Source: an uncultured bacterium (GTDB lineage: Bacteria; Bacillota; Clostridia; Oscillospirales; Acutalibacteraceae). Taken from it: a DNA stretch of 5,317 bases. The stretch spans positions 1 through 5,317 of the forward strand of contig CAMFFI010000096.1 in the NCBI GenBank assembly GCA_945949625.1. The letters are read 5' to 3'. A program made the position numbers and the translations under genes. Below, piece after piece: positions 1 to 4,897 of this stretch. The notes beneath the pieces were generated by a model. The model ran no database searches and was not told where the DNA came from. It saw only the letters and a program-made list of their open reading frames with translations. Each line of letters starts with the position of its first letter. Position 1 is the stretch's first letter.

Positions 1-59
1 TATCATAGAAATCATACAAGGTAATTGTTGGGATATAACACAAAATATTTCAAAATTTA

Positions 60-87
60 TTGAATTTATTATTAAAAGAGGTATAAT
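60..87 (+). promoter_or_regulatory. Possible sigma-A promoter with no intact gene behind it
   Basis: A perfect -10 box TATAAT lies at 82-87, with a partial -35 TTGAAT at 60-65 and a 16-bp spacer. Transcription would begin near 94 and run rightward through the inverted repeat at 194-228 and the SH3-like fragment to the terminator at 377-424. No gene with a convincing start and ribosome binding site follows; the only small frame (116-163, 15 codons) has no recognisable site. In AT-rich DNA such boxes occur by chance, so this is a moderate call. It may be the promoter left from a gene whose body was deleted. Confidence 0.35.
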
Positions 88-176
88 ATAACTAAAATTG
101 CTAAAAAGCGGTTTTATGATTAGTATAAACGAATACATAATGAATGATAGAAATTATAATTAATTCAACACCGATG

Positions 177-205
177 AAAATGCACCAAACAACAAAAAAT
201 GCACC
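177..205. repeat. Short direct repeat AAAATGCACC, two copies
   Basis: AAAATGCACC occurs at 177-186 and again at 196-205, 19 bp apart. The second copy forms most of the 5' arm of the inverted repeat at 197-228. The first copy can pair with the same 3' arm, so two 5' arms compete for one partner. It may be a replication-slippage product or a decayed second hairpin. Confidence 0.6.
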
Positions 206-228
206 CGTAACACAGCTTGGGTGCATTT
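194..228 (-). terminator. Hairpin, probable minus-strand terminator
   Basis: A perfect 10-bp inverted repeat, AAATGCACCC at 197-206 and GGGTGCATTT at 219-228, encloses a 12-nt loop. Six consecutive A on the plus strand (194-199) become a six-U tract on the minus-strand RNA directly at the stem end, so it is a better terminator for leftward than for rightward transcription; rightward only UUUGUAUU follows. The nearest leftward gene is the AraC-type regulator ending at 751, more than 500 bp away, so it may stop that transcript late or may have belonged to a gene that is gone. Confidence 0.5.
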
Positions 229-235
229 GTATTAA

Positions 236-355
236 AATAAGAGATTTGTTCCACCATTTTATGAAACAAAGCAAGGCACAGGCTCTGCCAAAGGCTGGGG
301 TAAACTGAAAAGCGGTGCAGGCTGGATTGCACTGGACTTCGCAACAAGAATTTAA
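236..355 (+). pseudogene. Remnant of a C-terminal SH3-like domain
   Basis: An open stretch of 39 codons ends at TAA (353-355) and is preceded by an in-frame stop at 233-235, with no ATG or other plausible start. The last part reads GWGKLKSGAGWIALDFATRI. This resembles the closing strands of bacterial SH3 (SH3b/SH3_3) repeats, in which a WGK(V/I) strand is followed by a short turn, then GW(I/V)xLxY and a final (T/K)xI before the protein ends. Such domains sit at the C-terminus of secreted cell-wall hydrolases and binding proteins. The real stop codon 22 nt before a strong terminator supports this being the true 3' end of a former gene whose remainder has been deleted. The match is short and from memory, so chance similarity is possible. 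Confidence 0.45.
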
Positions 356-376
356 CTGAATATTGTTAAAGCATTT

Positions 377-424
377 ATGCCCGTCTGAGCTTGATATCTC
401 TGACGGGCATTATTTTTTTGTTTT
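377..424 (+). terminator. Rho-independent terminator
   Basis: ATGCCCGTC at 377-385 pairs perfectly with GACGGGCAT at 402-410. Inside this 9-bp stem, one T-T mismatch is followed by three more pairs (GAG 387-389 with CTC 398-400) around an 8-nt loop. The 3' side runs directly into TTATTTTTTTGTTTT, with seven T at 413-419. It is GC-rich in an AT-rich setting and lies 22 bp after the stop of the SH3-like remnant, which it would have terminated. The group II intron fragment starts in or at its T-tract. Confidence 0.88.
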
Positions 425-672
425 GCCCGGAATGGACAGTGACTTGGTTGTGAAAGTCCACTACAGGCTTGACATTAGAAACTGTTAGATGAGGGCAAGT
501 GTGTCCATTGTGAGGTTGAGTATGAAGTAATCCTAAGGCAAACTCTCGGTCTGACGAACAGAAATCACATATAAGGCATATGCAGAGCGGACGAGCTTGC
601 TGCACAAAGCAAAGTCCAATACTGTCCGAACTCTGCGGCGTAAACGTGGCAGAAGTATGAGAGGATGATTAC
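421..672 (+). mobile_element. Truncated group IIC intron, domain I only
   Basis: This stretch follows, block after block and in the right order, the domain I sequence I know from bacterial group IIC introns such as the Oceanobacillus iheyensis intron. Visible blocks are TGCCCGGAATGG (424-435), GTGAAAGTCC (450-459), AACTGTTAG (480-488), GTGTCCATTGTGAGGT (501-516), AAGGCAAACTCTCGGTCTGA (535-554), CACATATAAGGC (567-578) and CAAAGCAAAGTCC (605-617), ending with GGCAGAAGTATGA (649-661). Length is close to a full domain I. The usual 5' terminus GTGTG is degraded to TTTTG. The intron-encoded reverse transcriptase/maturase and catalytic domain V are not seen before the next gene at 751, so it should be inactive. 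The element abuts a terminator hairpin, the known preferred target of class C introns. The 3' limit is approximate; similarity may run to about 690. Confidence 0.82.
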
Positions 673-718
673 ACCAATTCGGTGAAAATATTATAAAAGA
701 CTGCCAACGAGATTTTAT

Positions 719-736
719 GTTCAGCGGTGTCTGAAC
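719..736. other. Small hairpin at the intron/regulator junction
   Basis: GTTCAG (719-724) and CTGAAC (731-736) form a perfect 6-bp stem with a 6-nt loop. It lies 14 bp beyond the stop codon of the AraC-type regulator. Neither side has a good U-tract (rightward TATGCTTTGTTTAATT, leftward ATAAAATCTCG), so a terminator role is weak. The rest of 673-750 shows only another short repeat, CACC/GGTG around 672-684, and no gene. Confidence 0.3.
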
Positions 737-750
737 TATGCTTTGTTTAA

Positions 751-1605
751 TTAATCAGAGCTGTGTTTATCACGCCATTGACGGGGTGAAATGCCGTATG
801 TATTTTTAAAAGCTCTGGAGAAGTGGAGCTGGTCGTTATATCCAACAGCACAGCTTATTTCTCCGATTGAGAGTTGGGAGTGTTCCAAAAGCTCGGTTGC
901 CTTAGTCATTCGGAAGCGCATAAGAAATTCCTGCGGTGTTTTTCCGAATTCTTCTTTAAACTTCTTTCCAAAATAGTTTCTGTTAAGTCCGCAGTTTTCA
1001 GCAATGTCTTCAACAGTAATATCTTTTTGATAATTTTGCTCAATAAATTTGATTGCTTCACTGATATAATAATGACTCGATTTATTCTTTCTTTTGTTTT
1101 GCGATTGGCTTGTTACTGCAGAGCGAGTCATGTAATCAAGAAACAAATAAAGATGCCCGATAAGATGCAGAGGAGCAGCTTCCTTGTGCTCAATAATGTA
1201 AATCATTTCGTCTAATGCGAGTTCACGCAACTCAATTGATAACGGATGGTATATAGGCTTGTCCTGCGATAATCCGGTTGCATTGATAGCAGCTTTTGCC
1301 TGAAATCCATCAAATTCCAGCCAGATATATTCCCAAGGCTCGTCGTTATCTGATATATATGTAGATACCTGACCCGGAAAGAGTATAAAGCCTTCGTTGG
1401 CATTTATTTTATAGACATCGGTTGTGCCTGATGAATTGTCGGCATACAGAGTGCCCTTACCTGATATTACGAAATGAAAAAGATAGTGGTTTCTTGCAGC
1501 CGGACCAAAGGAATAGCCGCCCTTGCAGCTCTCTCTGCCAAACTGTATTAGGGTAAGATCCATATAATTATTCTGTGGAAATACTTTAAATTCAAAATGT
1601 TGCAT
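751..1605 (-). CDS. AraC-family regulator, MsmR/RafR type
   Basis: A 284-residue transcription factor of the two-domain AraC/XylS type. Residues about 15-100 form a cupin-like sugar-sensing domain: RNHYLFHFVISGKGTLY at 38-54, then GFILFPGQ at 72-79 and PWEYIWLEFDG at 90-100, a pattern typical of MsmR/RafR regulators of alpha-galactoside operons. Residues about 181-281 form the DNA-binding domain with two helix-turn-helix units, ITVEDIAENCGLNRNYFGKKF (196-216) and SIGEISCAVGYNDQLHFSRAF (246-266), closed by GISPRQWR (271-278), the AraC signature end. Length is normal and the frame is intact. The chosen ATG keeps the whole sensing domain; an ACGAGG element lies 12 nt upstream, rather far. It is divergent from the transporter operon, so it is probably its activator and autoregulated. 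The exact inducer (raffinose, melibiose, stachyose) cannot be read from sequence. Confidence 0.93.
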   Translation of the reverse strand: MQHFEFKVFPQNNYMDLTLIQFGRESCKGGYSFGPAARNHYLFHFVISGKGTLYADNSSGTTDVYKINANEGFILFPGQVSTYISDNDEPWEYIWLEFDGFQAKAAINATGLSQDKPIYHPLSIELRELALDEMIYIIEHKEAAPLHLIGHLYLFLDYMTRSAVTSQSQNKRKNKSSHYYISEAIKFIEQNYQKDITVEDIAENCGLNRNYFGKKFKEEFGKTPQEFLMRFRMTKATELLEHSQLSIGEISCAVGYNDQLHFSRAFKNTYGISPRQWRDKHSSD

Positions 1606-1641
1606 ATGATTTATTAACCTCGTTATATTTTATTTATGCTA

Positions 1642-1670
1642 AATATACCATAAAATATGCCAAAATGCAA
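1642..1670 (-). promoter_or_regulatory. Promoter of the AraC-type regulator
   Basis: On the minus strand a -35-like TTGCAT (plus 1665-1670) is followed by a 17-bp spacer and a -10 TATATT (1642-1647), with TGG directly before it (1648-1650), making an extended -10. Transcription would start near 1635, giving a leader of about 30 nt. The -35 matches consensus in only three positions and overlaps one of the TGCA repeats described for the operator region, which would suit control by the regulator itself. Confidence 0.55.
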
Positions 1671-1728
1671 CTTATAAAATATAAAAACGGACATAATTGC
1701 AGATTTTTTACATAATTATGTTGCAATT
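1666..1728. promoter_or_regulatory. Candidate operator: palindrome and TGCA repeats
   Basis: Between the two facing -35 boxes lie several related elements. ACATAATTATGT (1710-1721) is a perfect 12-bp palindrome centred about 53 bp upstream of the predicted operon start. ACATAATT also occurs at 1691-1698, 19 bp earlier, as a direct repeat. AATTGCA (1695-1701) and TGCAATT (1722-1728) form an inverted repeat flanking the palindrome. A further TGCA is at 1666-1669. AraC-family proteins bind paired sites just upstream of the -35 box of activated promoters, so this is the obvious place for the regulator to bind. Which element is the true site is unknown. Confidence 0.5.
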
Positions 1729-1733
1729 TGATA

Positions 1734-1762
1734 TTTACCATATACGAAAAAATTGGTACAAT
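1734..1762 (+). promoter_or_regulatory. Promoter of the transporter/GH36 operon
   Basis: A -35-like TTTACC (1734-1739), 17-bp spacer and -10 TACAAT (1757-1762) with TGG just before (1754-1756) form an extended -10 promoter. The predicted start near 1769 gives a leader of about 40 nt to the binding-protein ATG at 1810. The weak -35 and good extended -10 suit a promoter needing an activator. It also excludes the in-frame TTG at 1753, which lies within the promoter. Confidence 0.65.
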
Positions 1763-1794
1763 TTATACAAAAGATACAGATTAATATGAAAATT

Positions 1795-1803
1795 AAAGGA
1801 GGA
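1795..1803 (+). promoter_or_regulatory. Ribosome binding site fixing the start at 1810
   Basis: AAAGGAGGA, a near-perfect anti-16S match, has its GGAGG (1798-1802) 7 nt before the ATG at 1810. The same reading frame is open further upstream to a TTG at 1753 and an ATG at 1786, but neither has such a site, and only the 1810 start puts the signal peptide at the protein N-terminus. Confidence 0.9.
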
Positions 1804-1809
1804 AATGCT

Positions 1810-3096
1810 ATGAGAAAGACAAAAAAACTGTTGAGTTCATTTTTGATAGTTGCTATGCTGTCCTCGTTGATGTTGAGCGGTTGTAATTCAGAAGGTACAG
1901 ACAAAATCGAAGTTGAGCTTGTACAGTATAAGCCGGAGGCGGTTGCTGCGTTTGAGAAAATTGAGGAAGGCTTCAATAATACTCACGACAATATCCATCT
2001 CACAATTCAATCTCCGAATGAAGCAATGACTATATTAAAGACACGCTTTATTCGTGAGGATTATCCTGACATTGTCGGAATAGGCGGAGATATTAACTAC
2101 TCAAATTTCCTTGACGCCGATATGTTTATGGATATATCAGATTTTGAGGGTGTATCCGATATTAAGCAGGCTTATATGGATATTGAGGACGAGCTTGAGT
2201 TTATTCCTACAGACGGTGTGTTCGCATTGCCCTATGTAGCAAATGCGTCAGGTATCCTTTACAACAAGGATATGTTCGAGGAAAACGGTTGGAAAATACC
2301 GCAGACTTGGACGGAGTTTACAGAACTTTGCGAAACAATCAGGGCTTCGGGAGTTCAACCGTTATATTTTGGATATAAAGATACATGGACTTGTCTTGCT
2401 CCTTGGAATGCTCTTGCTGTCGGTCTTTCACCGTCTGATACCTGCGCACAGGTGAATGCAGGCAAAACCACCTTCAGCAAGGAGTACAGAGAAACAGCCG
2501 AAAAGATAAAAACTCTGCTTGACTACTGCGAACCGAATCCGTACGCTTACGGCTATAACGATGCCTGTACAGCTTTTGCAAGAGGACAGGCAGCAATGTA
2601 TCCCATAGGCAGCTATGCCGTTCCTCAGATTAAATCGGTTAATCCCGATATGAACATTGATTCATTTGTATTCCCTGCAAATGACGACGAGAAAGACAAT
2701 GTGCTTAATTCGGGTGTTGACCTTCAATTCTGTGTTATGAAGAACAGTAAGAATAAAGAGGCTGTGTATGAGGTGCTTCGTTATCTGTATGAGGATGAAA
2801 CAATACAGATTTATCTTGACGTTCAAAATTCAATCCCTTGCAAGAACGGAGATTTTAAGCTGCCCTCAATGCTTGACGGAATGAAAAGCTATATTGAGGA
2901 AGGCAGAATGGCTGACTATCAGGATCACCACTATCCCAGTGAGATGAGCGTTGACGCTATGATTCAGACCTATCTTATGGACAACAGCAGTGACGCTACC
3001 GATAAATTCCTTAAACGATTTGATGATGAATGGGTACGCTATAACCGTGACCTGATTCAAAAGGTTCAGGACTATGAAAAGGAGGCTAAAAAATGA
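1810..3096 (+). CDS. Sugar ABC transporter solute-binding lipoprotein
   Basis: A 428-residue extracellular binding protein of family 1 (carbohydrate, CUT1 type), equivalent in position to MsmE/RafE. The N-terminus has lysines (MRKTKK), a hydrophobic stretch and the lipobox LSGC at 22-25, so after cleavage Cys25 carries the lipid anchor. Features of the family follow: PDIVGIGG (86-93) in the first lobe, VFALPYVANASGILYNKDMF (137-156) at the hinge and ligand side, then WKIPQTWTEF (161-170), and AFARGQAAMYPIGSYA (255-270) in the second lobe. Aromatic residues near 189-199 (YKDTWTCLAPW) may stack on sugar rings. Length is normal. It is the first operon gene and overlaps the next by ATGA. With a GH36 alpha-galactosidase downstream, raffinose-family oligosaccharides or melibiose are the likely ligands; this is inferred from context, not from binding residues. 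Confidence 0.93.
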   Translation: MRKTKKLLSSFLIVAMLSSLMLSGCNSEGTDKIEVELVQYKPEAVAAFEKIEEGFNNTHDNIHLTIQSPNEAMTILKTRFIREDYPDIVGIGGDINYSNFLDADMFMDISDFEGVSDIKQAYMDIEDELEFIPTDGVFALPYVANASGILYNKDMFEENGWKIPQTWTEFTELCETIRASGVQPLYFGYKDTWTCLAPWNALAVGLSPSDTCAQVNAGKTTFSKEYRETAEKIKTLLDYCEPNPYAYGYNDACTAFARGQAAMYPIGSYAVPQIKSVNPDMNIDSFVFPANDDEKDNVLNSGVDLQFCVMKNSKNKEAVYEVLRYLYEDETIQIYLDVQNSIPCKNGDFKLPSMLDGMKSYIEEGRMADYQDHHYPSEMSVDAMIQTYLMDNSSDATDKFLKRFDDEWVRYNRDLIQKVQDYEKEAKK

Positions 3097-3974
3097 AATC
3101 CGGAAGACGATTGTCAAGCAAGAGCAGAACGTATCTTGGTATGCTTATCCCGGTAGTAATTCTGTTCTTTGCGTTTAATACTTTGCCGCTTATAATCGGT
3201 GCTTTCTACAGTTTCACAAACTACAGAGGCTACGGCAGCTGGGATTTTGTAGGTTTAAGAAATTACTTTGATTTGTTTACAGATTCAAGGGTATGGAATT
3301 CTTATTTATTTACATTTAAATATGCGATTGTAGGAACAATACTTGTAAATGTTATCAGCCTTCTTATGGGACTTGCATTAAACAGCAAGATTCGATTTAA
3401 AAGCACATTAAGAGGTATCTACTTCGTTCCGAACATTCTCGGAGGATTGATTGTAGGTTACATTTTCAGCTTCATTTTTACATACATTATTCCTGCTGTC
3501 GGTGAAACCTTCAACATTGAGTGGATTCAGAACAGTATTCTTGCAGATGAGCGATTTGCCTGGATAGGTGTTCTTATTGTCGGTGTATGGCAGGCGGTTG
3601 CTATGAATACGATTATTTATATTTCCGGCTTGCAGACCATTCCCGAGGATGTGTATGAGGCTTCAAGGATTGACGGTGCAGGAAAATTTCTTACATTCAG
3701 AAAGATAACGCTTCCGCTTTTGATGCCGTTTATCTCAATAAATCTTGTTTTAAGTACAAAGAATATGCTTATGGTTTTCGACCAGATTATGTCCTTGACC
3801 AAGGGCGGACCTGCACAGAGTACGGAATCAATATCTTACCTGATTTACAGAAACGGAATGGACGGCGGTCAGTTTGGCTTCCAGAGTGCAAATGCGGTAA
3901 TATTCTTTATTCTTATTGTTACTATTTCCGTTATTCAGATGAGAATGACAGGTAAAAAGGAGGAACAGCTATGA
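3093..3974 (+). CDS. Sugar ABC transporter permease, MsmF type
   Basis: A 293-residue inner-membrane permease of the CUT1 (MalF/UgpA-like) type, equivalent to MsmF/RafF. Six membrane segments can be seen, roughly 13-33, 73-97, 107-131, 157-178, 210-228 and 264-284. The cytoplasmic EAA loop that docks on the ATPase is present as EASRIDGAGKFLTFRKITLP (189-208), with the conserved G195 and closing LP. MTKGGP-like SLTKGGPAQST (234-244), common in this family, is also visible. It starts by ATGA overlap with the binding-protein stop, and GGAGG at 3081-3085 lies 7 nt before the ATG, so translation is probably coupled. It pairs with the next gene to form the channel. Confidence 0.94.
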   Translation: MKSGRRLSSKSRTYLGMLIPVVILFFAFNTLPLIIGAFYSFTNYRGYGSWDFVGLRNYFDLFTDSRVWNSYLFTFKYAIVGTILVNVISLLMGLALNSKIRFKSTLRGIYFVPNILGGLIVGYIFSFIFTYIIPAVGETFNIEWIQNSILADERFAWIGVLIVGVWQAVAMNTIIYISGLQTIPEDVYEASRIDGAGKFLTFRKITLPLLMPFISINLVLSTKNMLMVFDQIMSLTKGGPAQSTESISYLIYRNGMDGGQFGFQSANAVIFFILIVTISVIQMRMTGKKEEQL

Positions 3975-4819
3975 GGAGACTAAAAAGAAAACAGGGAACG
4001 AACTGGTTTTTGACCTTTGTGCTTATTTTAGGATGTCTGACGGTTCTGTTTCCTCTTTATATGACGGTTATTATTGCCTTTAAAAATCCTTCGGAAATGA
4101 CAAACGATGTTGCCGGTGCGTTAGCTCCGCCGAGTAACTGGAGCTTTGATAACTTTGCCGAGGCAATGAAAGTAACAAACTTCTGGAGCGCACTTGCAAA
4201 CAGCCTTTTTATCTCCGGTATTACAATAGTATTATCGGTTCTTATTCATTCCATAGCAGGCTATGTTATCGGCAGAAATATGAGAAGAAAAAAGGGCTAC
4301 AAGTTAGTTTATTTCTACATAGTAAGCGGTATGTTTGTTCCGTTTGCAATCCTTATGATGCCTCTTGTAAAGGAAACTGCACAAATCGGACTTGCAAACC
4401 CTATCGGTGTAATTCTCCTTTATCTTGTTTTCTATATGCCTATGAACGTTATGCTATACAGCGGCTATCTAAAGAATATTCCTCTTGCTATGGAGGAAGC
4501 GGCTGAAATCGACGGCGCTTCTACCTGGAAAACATATTGGACGGTTATTTTCCCGATGATGAAGCCTATGCACGCTACCGTTGCAGTGCTTACGGCATTG
4601 GGTACATGGAACGATGTAATGACGCCTCTTGTTATTATGTCAGGCTCGGAAAATACAACGCTTCCGCTTGCACAGCTTAATTTCCAAACGCAGTTCGGAA
4701 CAAACTACAATCTTGCATTTGCATCATATCTGCTCTCGCTAATTCCTATTCTTATATTCTATGTAGTCTGCCAGAAGCAGATTATCGGCGGAGTTGCAAA
4801 CGGTGCAGTAAAGGGTTAG
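3971..4819 (+). CDS. Sugar ABC transporter permease, MsmG type
   Basis: A 282-residue second permease of the CUT1 (MalG/UgpE-like) type, equivalent to MsmG/RafG. A basic N-terminus (MRRLKRKQ) precedes membrane segments at about 12-36, 73-99, 111-132, 143-164, 200-222 and 249-267. The EAA loop is EEAAEIDGASTWKTYWTVIF (175-194) followed by PMMKP. The C-terminus IIGGVANGAVKG is the usual (V/I)xGxxxGAVKG end of MalG-type permeases, so the protein is complete. It overlaps the previous gene by ATGA, with GGAGG at 3959-3963 seven nt before the ATG. No ATPase gene follows; the next gene is the GH36 enzyme, so the pair should use an ATPase encoded elsewhere. Confidence 0.94.
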   Translation: MRRLKRKQGTNWFLTFVLILGCLTVLFPLYMTVIIAFKNPSEMTNDVAGALAPPSNWSFDNFAEAMKVTNFWSALANSLFISGITIVLSVLIHSIAGYVIGRNMRRKKGYKLVYFYIVSGMFVPFAILMMPLVKETAQIGLANPIGVILLYLVFYMPMNVMLYSGYLKNIPLAMEEAAEIDGASTWKTYWTVIFPMMKPMHATVAVLTALGTWNDVMTPLVIMSGSENTTLPLAQLNFQTQFGTNYNLAFASYLLSLIPILIFYVVCQKQIIGGVANGAVKG

Positions 4820-4826
4820 TAAAAAG

Positions 4827-4853
4827 GGGAGAAGTTTTATATAAGCTTCTCCC
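4827..4853 (+). other. Intercistronic stem-loop, no U-tract
   Basis: GGGAGAAG (4827-4834) pairs with CTTCTCCC (4846-4853); a T-G and two T-A pairs extend the stem to 11 bp around a 5-nt loop. It begins 8 nt after the permease stop. The sequence after it (ATTGAATTAATATGAAA) lacks the run of T needed for efficient intrinsic termination. It may be a weak attenuator, or an RNA 3'-end stabiliser or processing site that lets transporter and enzyme be made in different amounts. Confidence 0.65.
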
Positions 4854-4857
4854 ATTG

Positions 4858-4881
4858 AATTAATATGAAATTAATATGAAA
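4858..4881 (+). repeat. 11-bp tandem repeat, about two copies
   Basis: AATTAATATGA with period 11 covers 24 bp between the stem-loop and the ribosome binding site of the GH36 gene. It puts two ATG triplets (4865 and 4876) before the real start, each followed within a few codons by a stop. Neither has a ribosome binding site, so they are unlikely to be translated. Confidence 0.6.
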
Positions 4882-4897
4882 CAATAAGGTGATATTT

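Noticed and set aside
2..91. Frame open from the left edge for 29 codons to TAA at 89-91, possibly the C-terminus of a gene cut by the window
   Set aside because: It is short, Ile-rich and AT-driven, with no recognisable motif, and a good TATAAT promoter overlaps its end. A real gene tail cannot be excluded without upstream sequence.
116..163. 15-codon frame after the promoter at 60-87
   Set aside because: No ribosome binding site and no resemblance to known leader peptides; expected by chance in AT-rich DNA.
165..347. Minus-strand frame of 60 codons
   Set aside because: It lies antisense over the SH3-like fragment and the inverted repeat, and has no ribosome binding site or recognisable domain.
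375..605. Minus-strand frame of 76 codons
   Set aside because: It runs antisense through the terminator and the group II intron domain I. The Cys/His-rich composition is an artefact of structured RNA sequence; no start signal or family resemblance is seen.
874..1215. Plus-strand frames opposite the AraC-type regulator
   Set aside because: These are shadows of a well-supported gene on the other strand, with no start signals.
1753..1809. In-frame upstream extension of the binding protein from a TTG at 1753
   Set aside because: The TTG lies inside the predicted -35/-10 promoter, has no ribosome binding site, and would bury the lipoprotein signal peptide 19 residues inside. The ATG at 1810 has a near-perfect site.
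1606..1809. Catabolite-repression (cre) site in the divergent intergenic region
   Set aside because: I looked for the CcpA-type TGNAANCGNNNNCA pattern and found no acceptable match here.
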